A stretch of 64,000 nucleotides of DNA from Chaetoderma sp. LZ-2023a (taxonomy: Eukaryota; Mollusca; Caudofoveata; Chaetodermatida; Chaetodermatidae): positions 137,218,496 through 137,282,495 of the forward strand of contig CM067369.1 of assembly GCA_034401795.1 (NCBI GenBank), given 5' to 3'. The notes under the pieces are model-generated. The model saw only the letters and a list, made by a program, of their open reading frames with translations, ran no database searches and was not told the DNA's origin. Position 1 is the stretch's first letter; each line of letters begins with the position of its first letter. The translations under genes and the position numbers were made by a program. Below, in pieces: positions 44,893-54,941 of the stretch.

Positions 44893-46747
44893 GATCGGCC
44901 TGGCCAAAACGGGGCGATCAGTAGTACTTGGCACATCCCCTCTCTTATCTTTGCCAGAACTTTCGGGATGAGAATTGTTGGAGGGTACGCATACGCGTAC
45001 ATTCCCTCCCAACTTATCGCCAGTGCGTCTACTGCTAAGGCTAGCGGGTCCGGGATCGGTGCCACGTAAGTGACCATCTTTGCGTTTTGATTCATCGCAA
45101 ACAGGTCGACATTTGGCTTGCCCCATTGTTTGAATAGAACCTCTGCTACCGAGTGGTTGAGCTGCCATTCCGTCGGACGACAAACCGTCCCTCGACTGAG
45201 AGCATCCGCTAGGATGTTCAATCTTCCTGGAATGTGTGCTGCCCGAAGAATAATATTCCTCTCTTGGCACCACAGCAGAAGGTTCCAAACAATCATACAC
45301 AACTCTGGTGATCTCGTCCCGCCCTGGCGGTTCAAATAAGACACCACTGTTGAGTTGTCTGTCCTTATTAGGACAACTTTGTCTTGAATTAGACTCTCGA
45401 ACTTTCGAAGTGCAAATACCACCGCTAATAGTTCGAGCACATTGATATGTTTCTGCGCATTGGTCCGATCCCATTCCCCTGACACTGACTGATTGTCCAA
45501 TACCGCTCCCCAGCCCGTCAACGATGCATCCGTGAAGATGGACATCTGAGGCTGAGGGGGTTGTAAAGGAACACCTCGCAGGAGATTCTGTTCCGATAAC
45601 CACCACTGAAGGTGGAATATCAATGGTTCTTTTACTGGTATCCTCAGAGATAACGAATCCGTTTTCTAAGACCAGAATGACATTAGATACATCTGAATTG
45701 GCCTGCGCCTGAGTGCCGCATATGGAACCACCTTCTCTAAAGATACTAGTAACCCCAGTATCCTGAGAAACTGGCGCGCCGTCAGATAGGCTCCTAGAGA
45801 AACCGACTCCAAAACTGCAATCAGGCTTTTGACTCTGCTCTCCGCCGGAAAAGCTACGCCGTCCCTGAGATTGAAAAAGATTCCTCCTGGGATGGAGTCA
45901 GTTCTGATTTCTCTAGATTCACAATCCACCCTAGATCCTTTAATAAGGCTAGGACTACCTGCAGATTGCTGCGCAGAGTGACTGGATTCCCCGCCTTTAG
46001 CAGCCAGTCGTCTATGTATGTGTGAACAGCTATGTTTCTCCTGCGAAGTAAAGAAGTCATGGCGAGAACCACCTTGGTGAAGACCCTCGGAGCTGTGGTC
46101 AGGTCGAACGGGAGAGCATTGAATTCCCAAACATTGTCTTGGAATGCAAAACGAAGGTACTTCTGAAAAGGAATTGACATTGGAATATGAAAATATGCAT
46201 CCTTCAGATCTACCGACACTCCCCACATGCCTTTCCTCAGCCCTGTCATTACCGATGCTACCGTCTCCATCTGAAATTTGGGAGAAAGAATAAATTTGTT
46301 CAACGGTTTGAGATTGAGAATTGGTCTCCATCCTCCGGTACGCTTCGGAACGAGGAACATGATCGAATAGAAGCCCAGTGAAGACTGATCTTTGACTAGA
46401 TGAATCGCCTTCTTTTGACGAAGAGATTCTATTTCTGACCGAATGGCGTCTAGACGATCTGATTCCCTTGGAACAGGAGTCCATATTGGAGTCGAGGTTA
46501 ACGGAACTAACGATTGATGGATGAGCCAGTCCGGATCGTAGCCGTTTCTTATCCACTGACAAACTAAACAGTCGCGCACGACCTGTTCCCATTGGCTTAG
46601 GAATAACTGAAGTCTGCCTCCGACGGAAGGAATCTGCACACAACTGTCGGTCAAGATTCGCTGATAAGACGCTAAATCGCTTGGGTGAAGATTCTCGACT
46701 CCATTCGCCTCCAAAGCCACCGGTACTGGTTCCGCCGGAAACCTGTC
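44589..46747 (-). pseudogene. DIRS copy 3 RT-RNase H, broken
   Basis: The start is readable from the gag stop region: GGWRPILNLKPLN, LKDAYFHIP, and YIDDWLLKAG present. LPFG has become LPFD in the motif before the catalytic centre. A 13-bp deletion near 45,884, seen against copy 2, shifts the frame just after SELTPSQE. The sequence continues in another frame to an in-frame TAG at 45,666-45,668 (a Gln codon in copy 2). After that, 45,623-44,589 is open and carries RNase H (FTDAS, LELLAVVFAL, RTDNST, HIPGRLNILADALSR) and the tail (DLFAM, YAYPP, LIAPFWPG). Confidence 0.9.
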
Positions 46748-46754
46748 AGGAACG
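46743..46754 (-). promoter_or_regulatory. Putative +1 frameshift site, DIRS copy 3
   Basis: CGT-TCC-TGA-CAG at the gag end, with RT in +1 (GAC-AGG). Same core as copies 1 and 2. Confidence 0.5.
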
Positions 46755-48722
46755 AGCCCCACGGCCGCCCCTCGGCTTCTTGTAGTACGACGGTCCGGAA
46801 CCGCCGCCACGGCTATACTTACGGTAGCCGCCACGGCCCGAACCGCCACCCTTCCTGTCTTCCTCATACGGCCTCTTATTAGAGGACTTGTATGAGGATG
46901 AACGGCCAGGTCCTTGTGATCCGGATGGCCTATGGGCATCACAGCCAGAAGGACGGAAGGGCGATCTAGGACGCTGTCATTGCTGCTCCTGGCGATGTTG
47001 CCTGTAGGACTGCTGCGGGTGTGTCCTCTTAGTCGACTTCCACGACATGCCGACTACCTCCTGCTCTGCAACCATTGAAGCGACCTTGGAGAGAGCTTGT
47101 CGTGCCGAGCCGCCGAACAAGCCTGGACCTATGAAAGGCGCAGAAGACAATGCAGCCCTCATCTCTGGTCCTGGTTCTACACAATCGAGAACCATTCTCC
47201 GCCGCTCTGCCAATGTCCTAGTGATCACCCTGGCCAGGCAATCCTGAGACAGGCGCATGGTGTCCCGAACAACGCTGGGAGCAGCCTCTGGCACCTGTCC
47301 ACCATCCGCCGTGCAGTCCAGCATACCCTGCAGGACGGTACACCTGTGCGACAGCGCAGCCATGGCTGCCCTCGCCGCATCCTCAATGAGCGTGAGCTCA
47401 TTGAACGGGTCTTTGTTGGTCTGGGAAACCAAAGGATGCGACCGCCCCTTAGCCTTCCCAGCCAACGGCCTATTCAGAGCCTCTCGTTCTGCAACGGAAA
47501 GCCGTGGAACACGGGCGTACTGATGATAGGCCAGCTCCGGAAAACGGACCCTACTCCTTATCCCCTTCGGGGCCTTTGGCAATGCATAGTCTGGCTGAAC
47601 CAGACGGTATGCCGCAGCTTCCAGCATGTCGGAAGTCTGCGTGTCCAACGGGAGTGTCGGCATGGCAGAAGAGCCACTTGACAGAGCGCTAGCCGCTCGC
47701 TCTGACATCCGCTCCATCGCCGGATCGCGCTGAGATCCAAGATCAGATGCCAACCCGAGAAGATTGGTCATCCATCCGAGGACCTGCACCCATTCAGCTT
47801 TGGTGCAGAAAACGGACTCGTCCATCAACGAACTCCCGTTTTCATCCTCCCTCTCTCCCTTAGATGAGAGGGCCACCGACGATCCATGCTGAACGCTATG
47901 AGACACGTCTCTGCCAAGACAGAGCACATCCATAGCGCGACTACCAGCGGCACCGGTGTCTAACGAATCGCCAGACCCGGATTCTCCACAGTCCATCGGC
48001 TGCAGCACGGGAGTCGGGACCATGACCGCTTTACCTATGGCAGGCGACGGCATTCCAATAGGAGCCGCACCTAACGCCGCCGGGATACCAGCAGGAATCG
48101 CAAAACACGGCTCTGCTGACCCCTCCGGTTGCACAAATAGCGGATGGAAAATGCCCGACGGAACGTCGACATCACCGTCCGCCTGGCAAACCGGTACTAA
48201 TCCCGAGAGCGACCCCTGGGACGTACCGGGCATTGCCGTCTTAGAAATATCCGGCATGCCGGAATCTTTCATCAGCAACAAATCTTCCTCCTCTATCGTC
48301 GGCTCTTGAGCCAAGGACAGAGAAGGGGCAGGTGCTTGACCCTCAGCAGAACTAGCCGGACCACCTAATGGTTGTCCTGCACCAGCTTGCGTCACCGGGA
48401 CCATGGACTGCAATGATTCAAACATTGCCTTGAACTAGGCTGCCCATACGCCCAGAGCTGAATCCATCCTGTCATTCAGCCGACCTTCCAGTCCCATCAA
48501 CGACGCCTGCTGTAACTTCGCTGCCTTATCCTTCGCGATCCTCTCCAGTCTCGCACGCCGATCCCTGTCGAACTCTGCCACCATTGCCGCCGACCACTTC
48601 ACACACACATCACAAGGGCTCCCGACCTTACACTGGGCGCACGCCACGCAGTGATGTCCCAAATACTTCCGTTTCATGAACCGGTTGCACTTTTGGCACA
48701 ACGTATCCGGATTCTTAGGTTT
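46746..48722 (-). pseudogene. DIRS copy 3 gag-like protein, two premature stops
   Basis: Begins after the same TTCGCAG acceptor at 48,722. The zinc cluster is complete here (CQKC, GHHC, CAQC, CDVC). TAG at 48,435-48,437 replaces the Gln codon of copy 2 (WAAQFKAM). TGA at 46,977-46,979 cuts the Arg/Gly-rich tail after HRQEQQ. Otherwise the frame matches copy 2 over about 480 residues. Confidence 0.9.
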
Positions 48723-49015
48723 CTGCGAACACAGAGAAAAATTAAAACGCTGCACATGACAAATGATGACAAGCAATATGCACAATCGACTTGATAGTTA
48801 AGATTTCTTAAACACATTAACTTTCCCTTAAATTAATGATAATCAAGTTCTTAGGTAGGAGATATTTGAAACTTTTTTGAGTGAAAATTTTTAAAACACA
48901 CAACTCAGCCTTTAACTAACGTTAAATCACCAAGGCTACATCGCCGATCGCTACAAACACCCTCGACAATGAAGCGAAAGCTAATATTGGCAATAAACAG
49001 AGTGTATAGACACAC

Positions 49016-49051
49016 CAAGCCAAGAACGACATAATTCATGGGCGCCGCCAT
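49016..49051 (-). CDS. Candidate gag leader exon, DIRS copy 3
   Basis: Same AAGATGGCGG start and 12 codons as copy 2, ending TTG|GTGTGT. Phase 0 to the acceptor at 48,722. Confidence 0.4.
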
Positions 49052-49377
49052 CTTGGCTAAGGGCGCATCCATATTTAGAGGAACCGAGTCGCAAGAGAAA
49101 TTAACCGAGTACCCGAATTAAACTAAAAGTTAACGGGTACAGAAGCGACTCCAACAATGGCTAGCATTTTAAAACAATGTGCCAATTTAAGGAAATTTCA
49201 AACAGTCATTATGGCACGAATGTATAAATTCTAGATTGATAAAACCTGCCCCTGTGATGATTTTCCCAATTCCTCCATGAGTCCACCGATAACAACGTAA
49301 AATACGCTCGCTAAACTCCTTAATTGCTCAATTAACTAGCTCTAGAAAAAACGCGACTTTTCAAAGCGCAAAATAGA

Positions 49378-49530
49378 CGAATCTGACTGTGATTGGGAAT
49401 TGACTCGGTACCTGCGGCTATGGTATTCCCGGACACAGTATGGGCAGGACCAGGAGAGTGCGGAGTTTTAATTGTTTATTTTGAGCTAGACTAGATAATA
49501 GACATTATCATTATCATAATAGTACATCTG
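49378..49530. repeat. DIRS copy 3 left inverted terminal repeat
   Basis: Reverse complement of about 42,815-42,966, with the CCCGGACACAGTATGGGC and AGTGCGGAGTTTTAATTG blocks. Both repeats carry the same extra TTATCA/TGATAA unit, which copy 2 lacks. Confidence 0.88.
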
Positions 49531-49610
49531 GTAAGTATTATTCGAAGTAGAAACAGCTTTCAGTCAAATCAAAGTACTTGAAATTGGTTTCAAAATATTC
49601 ACCAAGTTAG

Positions 49611-50013
49611 CGGTATCTATGGTTACCATGAAATTTGGAATTCAGGATTCAAAGTATATAAACTGATCCCAACACGCGCAAATCATCGATGGAGCCTTAT
49701 GTAGAGATGGGCGGGGCATAGCTAAAAAATTATCCATTAGAAAATCTAAATTTCTGCTCTGTCCTTCCTTTTGTCAATTCCAGTTTTTACTATGTTTAAC
49801 CCTTTCGTGACAAGTCCTGAAAACAATGTGGCATGGCAAATGATGGTTGTAGCCTAATTTCTCAATCCTAAAGAAAATTACATTTTAGTATGATGACTGA
49901 ATTAATTATACCTACCAACCTTGTCTCTTTGAGTCCATTCATTATCCCCATACCTACCTTGTCTCCTTGAGTCCATTCATTATCTCCATGTTTTGAAAAA
50001 ATGGGTATATATA
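49611..50013. other. hAT-2 interior, nothing recognised
   Basis: Contains a short tandem duplication around 49,915-49,990 ('accttgtctc..gagtccattcattat' twice). No gene. Confidence 0.4.
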
Positions 50014-51670
50014 CACCTGTGCAAAAGTTAAGCACCACCCTATTTTTACGCACATGCGAGGGTATATTCATGTGCTATGAAGAAAGCAATAGCATAAACA
50101 TTTATGTACCCATCGATCTTAGTGCAAGAGGTAATAATGCAACTAGAGGAATGCTGATTATGATGGTGGGGAAACACTGTATGTTTTTGTTTGAACTTGA
50201 AAACGAGGCCTGAATATGGTTACGTTGACACAACTGACAACTATTGCCCTACAGTTGACACACGTGGCTAGATTGTCATTAATGGTGTCTGAAAACGAAG
50301 TTTAACATCTGTGCACGAGTTTGAGACTGTCATTATTAATACCGGGTATATCCACCTTGTGCCTGGATGACGGCCTGGACACGACGTCTCATGCTGGTCA
50401 CCAACCGACTGATACGCCATTGTGGTATTCGTTGCCATTCAAGATGGAGTGCATCTGTTAATTCCTGTAGGTTCTGCACAGGAGGATCCCTCCTTCTCAC
50501 CATGTTTCCCAGAATGTCCCAGATATGCTCAATAGGGTTCATGTCAGGGCTCCTTGCTGGCCATGGTAGGGTTTCGATGGCATTCTGGCGGATGTATTCA
50601 TGCACAGCTCTAGCACGATGTGGTCGGGCGTTGTCATCCATGAATATAGGGTGGGTTCCAGGTGCATGATTTACAAAATGAGGGACCACAACTCTATCCA
50701 GTATGGAATCTTGATATCTTTGTCCATTTAGTGTTCCAGGTACAGTCAACAGATCCAGCTTACAATCAAATGAGATGCACCCCCATATCATAACGGAACC
50801 TCCACCAAATGGAACTTCTTCCATGATGTTACGTTGGTCGTACGCCGTGCGTCTGGACCTTCATACACGAGTTCGACCATCTGTGGCATGAAGCAGGAAC
50901 CGACTTTCATCGGACCAGTGTACCCGTCTCCAGGATCTCATGTTCCAGTGTCTTCTTTCGTTGCACCACCTCAGACGCTCCTCTTTGTGGTGTGCAGTGA
51001 GGAGAGGACGTCTGACAGGTCTCCTAGCTTTCATGCCAGCAGCATACAGTCTCCTTTTGACGGTAGACATTGACACTCTATTGCGCGTTTCCCATTGCTG
51101 GCTGAGCACTCTGCTGTTGGTGAATGGAGATCTCCTAACAAGGCGTACTAGGGCTCGATCATCACGGGCAGTAGTCTTCTTCGGTCTTCCAGATCTAGGC
51201 CTGTCCTTCACCTCGTTAGTTTGCCCATGTTTTGCAATCAAACAACTGATTACAGTATGGTTAATGTTCAGCTGTCTGCCAATCTCTCTGCATGACATAC
51301 CAGTGGTATGCATGTCTATGATTTGCCATTTCACACGATCACTTAACCTTCGTCTTGCCATAGCGGTTCACAATCAAGAGCTAATTCTCTCTGTACAAAT
51401 AAACCATGGTCATGAACACAAAATTCCTAATCTTGTCGCCTAAATCTGTATGTAATGTTCTACACCTCAAACTGGACTTTTACATAACTGAACACGTGTG
51501 CTGTTTCCCGCCACGCACGGACATCAAGCGGCGTGAAGTCATGCATGTATGTGCATTTCGTACTTGGAATTATGTCAGCTAACGCGGGGACAAAAAGTAT
51601 GGCAGCCTAGTTGTACCATCATGTTTCTACGTTCTATTGTTTTTGCTGGTGCTTAACTTTTGCACAGGTG
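50014..51670 (-). mobile_element. Tc1/mariner-type DNA transposon
   Basis: 1,657 bp. The inverted ends CACCTGTGCAAAAGTTAAGC (continuing ACCA) are identical at both sides for 24 bp and flanked by TA at 50,012-50,013 and 51,671-51,672. Subterminal sequence is not repeated further. Encodes one transposase on the minus strand, interrupted by one in-frame stop. Inserted in hAT-2. Confidence 0.95.
50336..51361 (-). pseudogene. Tc1-like transposase with one in-frame stop
   Basis: Cut-and-paste transposase of about 341 codons. It starts at MARRRLSDRVKW with a paired-type helix-turn-helix (GMSCREIGRQLNINHTVI) and the linker RPRSGRPKKT. The catalytic core shows SDES (first Asp), DDNARPHRA (second Asp) and PDMNPIEHIWD (Glu), with 34 residues between the second Asp and the Glu: DD34E. 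TGA at 50,861-50,863 stops the frame after DGRTRV; the same frame resumes at once and runs to the end. Many relatives have Trp or Tyr here, so a TGG to TGA change is plausible. No frameshift is needed. Otherwise near-intact and probably young. Confidence 0.93.
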
Positions 51671-51672
51671 TA

Positions 51673-52121
51673 TAATTGCCTCCATCCACTTATCTGTATG
51701 TCCATCATGCTATCTCCTCCCAAACAGTTGGGTCTATTTCAACCAAATTTGGTATGGCAGTTACCCATATGATTGCGCTTTGCAAGACAACATTTAGATT
51801 TGGCCCTGCCCACTGAAGGTCAGGGGGTGGGGTCCAAAGTTCAAATATCCAAAAAAAATGTCTGTCACATTTTACTCCCAAACCGTTGTGTGGAATTCAA
51901 AGTTGCCCATATAATTGTGGATTGCCTGACATTTATTTCTTTGGGTTGGAGAAGGGGTTAAAAGGTCAAGAAATTTATTGTAAGCAGAGATTGGAGTCTT
52001 CCAGATTTATCTAGATTTCTGGATTTTTCATAGACCACTCTCGCACACCAGTTGACACCCTCTCCATGAATTGAAATTAAGCCAAATGAGCCAATACGTT
52101 CAGATAGGACTAGTGATTACT
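51673..52121. other. hAT-2 interior, nothing recognised
   Basis: Degenerate repeat-like sequence ('ccaaatttggtatgg', 'ccatcatgctatctcc'). No ORF with a domain. Confidence 0.35.
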
Positions 52122-52306
52122 ATTTAGCCCTTCAAGTTTTCTATACAGACCAAGGCAAGACTATATTTGAAATTTTACAACGAATGACTGGCTCAATTAC
52201 CGAGCATTCTAGTGGTAAATTTTCAAAAAGTATTGCTCTGCTAATCAACATTTCTTAAGATCACAGCAGAGGCATTCATTGGCCACCATGACCATTAAAG
52301 GGTTGA
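52122..52306. repeat. TTAA-type MITE (family A), diverged
   Basis: Left end TTAGCCCTTCAAG, right end ATTAAAGGGTTGA, central GAATGACTGGCTC..GAGCATTC. TTAA is mutated at both ends. Confidence 0.6.
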
Positions 52307-52939
52307 CAAATGAAATTGTTACCATTGGGCTGGTCATTGTATTAACCCTGGTCAATTTCTACTAGCCTCTGGCTCATGTTAATTTTAACTCCTGCTCTCA
52401 CAGATCACTTCCTCTGATGACATCCAGATTTTTCTAATCAATGCACTCCAGTCTGTGTAATGAAACTAATTCAAACAAATTTGGTATGTGAGTATGGAGT
52501 GCAGAGGATAAGCCCCCAGGGATGGGATGGGTAAAGAGGTCAAAGTGGTGAGCATGGGGATTTGCTATAATGCGTCATCGACCAAGCAATCTAGTTATCA
52601 CTCACTTACCATCATTGTCGAAGACTTGATGCTTGATAAATAACATTATGAACAGGAGTAATCAGAGATTGTAAACCACCGCCGAGACCACCCTACCGTT
52701 TTTGTCATATCCAAATTTGTTAAATCTTTATGTGTGATCACACAGATCACAGCCAAAGTCTGGAAACCCTTGTTTAGGTTATATTGGTTTGTTGTGTTAA
52801 AATTTTAAACGAATCAGTAGTTTTTAGATGCAATACTGGACGCATGCACACACATAATACCCTCTTTCCCCTTAGGGCAAGGGTAATAATCCAGGAATGA
52901 ATAGCAATAAAGATCAAAAGTACCTGCAATCTAAAGAAA

Positions 52940-53250
52940 CAATCTGTCGAGTATATTTTGACAAATTTAATTGGAATCTATTGTTGTCCAAAACAACACC
53001 AGTTTCCAATCAAATTGGACTCGATATATTCAACAAATCTACTATACATAGTCCAGTCTGATTACCTAAGATGAGATTCTCTCTCTCCCTCTCACTTCGA
53101 GTAAACTTTATTTGATATTTACACTGATAGCTTACAAATAATACAGTATTCAACCCTTTAGTACGCAAGCTTTACCGCTGGAACATGTTGTCACCTAATG
53201 CAGCAACATCTTCCAGTCCAATCGATCTCAAAATATTCAACAATTTAATC
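52940..53250. repeat. Two palindromic MITE family B copies
   Basis: Copy at 52,940-53,038 (arms GAGTATATTTTGACAAATTTAAT and AATTGGACTCGATATATTC, each truncated here). A second, shorter copy lies at 53,165-53,250 (CAACATCTTCCAGTCC, ATCTCAAAATATTCAAC). A poorer one lies at about 53,500-53,570. Confidence 0.55.
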
Positions 53251-53599
53251 ACCAGTTCTACTAAGTAATTTGACACTCTTACATAGAAGAAACTGTATTT
53301 GACATACATGTAGTTTACAATGGCAGCTTATACAATAAGTGATTCGAAATAAAATGGTACAGTAGATTTACATCAAGCGCATCAGATTTAACCCTTACCA
53401 CTCTTATGCCAATATTCTATCTTTTAATGTGCCAATAGCCTGGAAAACTGGTACTGTTCTACTTCTGCTAATAGAAACTGGTGTACATTTTTTAACAACT
53501 TTGGTTTAGTAGATGATGTTGCTATCTACGACAGCAACATCTTCCACCAAATCTGTTGAGACAGGAACACCAGTTCTTTTAATTTAATTTGAAAATTTA

Positions 53600-54357
53600 A
53601 AATTTTGACAGAATGGTAGGGGTTAATAAAATAGTGCAGAAGATAGAATTACAGAATCATCATTTTCATGAAATCTCAACCAGATAACTCTCCTATTCGC
53701 CATATGATCCTGAAGAAAAAAAGAGGAGAAACATTTACAAGATGAAAGAACAATAGAAAACGGAAATAAAACTGGAACAGTCAACAAAGGTGATTTCAAA
53801 TGGCAATAGCAAGCTAATATGTCTCATGACTCGCATTACTTTAAAAATGCATGTTACGGGCCCGTATTGACCCAGTAGCGGCCCCGTAACATGCGGTATC
53901 ATGATAGATGATTGAGGAACCGAAATTAGACCGTAGATGCATGACAATATCTCCCTAGAAGCTAAATGATGGGTGTGATATAATGGTATTAATGGGCAAG
54001 CTATGTAAGGATGCACTTTAAATCTTGAAGGCGTCAGTGTAGCTATTCAGCTGTATGTAATATTTTACCGACGCAATTATAAATTAGGTTAGCCATTCTC
54101 ACTAAGCGATTCCGGCCATCAGGGAATCGAGTACTCGGTTAAATAAAGGAATCGACATGCTATCGTTGACGATTTTATGCTAGGAATTTCATTCACAGAA
54201 AACTTTATATTTTCCCGTAGAAATTTGTAAACAAACTGAATTGACCAATCAACAGTGGATTTATAAAATTCAATCATCTGATGTAATGTAACGCTACGTT
54301 TGATTGGATAAAACGCCCGTAATGCTTGTGTATTTAGCGATCGAAAACTAGTGCTCT
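53600..54357. other. hAT-2 interior with a short palindrome
   Basis: GCATGTTACGGGCCCG and CGGCCCCGTAACATGC (about 53,849-53,893) form a strong hairpin. No gene seen. Confidence 0.5.
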
Positions 54358-54472
54358 TAAAGCCGTCCAGACGGCGCGTAGTTTTCCACGTCAAGTTATT
54401 GAAAACCGTACAGACGGCTCGTAGGTTTATTTGTACGCTTTTTGCGTGTCGTCTAGACGGCTCGTAGGTTCC
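54358..54472. repeat. Three spaced copies of an AGACGGC motif
   Basis: 'gccgtccagacggcgcgtag', 'ccgtacagacggctcgtagg' and 'cgtctagacggctcgtagg' lie about 45 bp apart in the right subterminal part of hAT-2. Each contains a short hairpin. Subterminal repeats of this sort are transposase-binding candidates; this is inference. Confidence 0.5.
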
Positions 54473-54941
54473 TTAGGGTTAATTAGCCGGTGACGTAAAT
54501 AAAATGGATGCCGTTGTTTAGAAATGTTTTCCCCGATACAAATTTCAATGACATATTCCCGCGTTAGTATTGTGTTTATATTGCAAATTTATCGGAGACT
54601 ACCTGAGAAAAGACGAGTGGATATTTATTTAATTAATTCGCTGCTTGATTTCTCTCGGCGTACAGCGAGTTACATGGAGTTACACAATATGCGCAATTGG
54701 GGCCACATTCAATTATTAGTTGCCCCGAACGTAGCTTAATGGAAAGTATGGTCATTATTATTCATTACACTTTTCATGCTCGTTAGTATCTTTTATTTTT
54801 AACAATCCTGATACGAAAAACCGAAAATATGTTCATATTCGGTTTTTCGATATTTATTTCTTATAGTCGGTTATGAAACCATCAGTGCAGGATATCGGTT
54901 TTAAATATGGTATTGGTATATCGCGCAGCCCTACTAACATG

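Larger units (their letters stand above)
42766..49551 (-). mobile_element. DIRS-type retrotransposon, copy 3 (family II)
   Basis: 6.79 kb, minus-strand sense, near-identical relative of copy 2. Flanked by AAC on both sides (42,763-42,765 and 49,552-49,554), equivalent to GTT on the element's sense strand, the integration trinucleotide known for DIRS-1. There is no longer duplication. The inverted terminal repeats lie at about 42,815-42,966 and 49,378-49,530, and the internal complementary region at 43,035-43,134. Gag and RT carry stops and a deletion; the recombinase is open. Confidence 0.95.
39083..54933. mobile_element. hAT-like insertion of 15.9 kb nested in hAT-1 (hAT-2)
   Basis: The left end TAAGGCTGCGCGG and the right end in reverse complement, TAGGGCTGCGCGA, match at 11 of 13 positions. 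They are directly flanked by CTAACATG on both sides (39,075-39,082 and 54,934-54,941), a perfect 8-bp duplication. Subterminal sequences at both ends are full of 'tatcggttt' motifs, and the right end is homologous to the left end of hAT-3 (TAGGGCTGC, CGATATACC, ATACCATATTTAA). Removing DIRS copy 3 and the Tc1-like element leaves about 7.4 kb with no recognisable transposase, so it is probably non-autonomous or decayed. Confidence 0.8.

Noticed and set aside
50940-51443. 167-codon plus-strand ORF over the Tc1 element
   Set aside because: Antisense of the transposase, which has all catalytic motifs on the minus strand.
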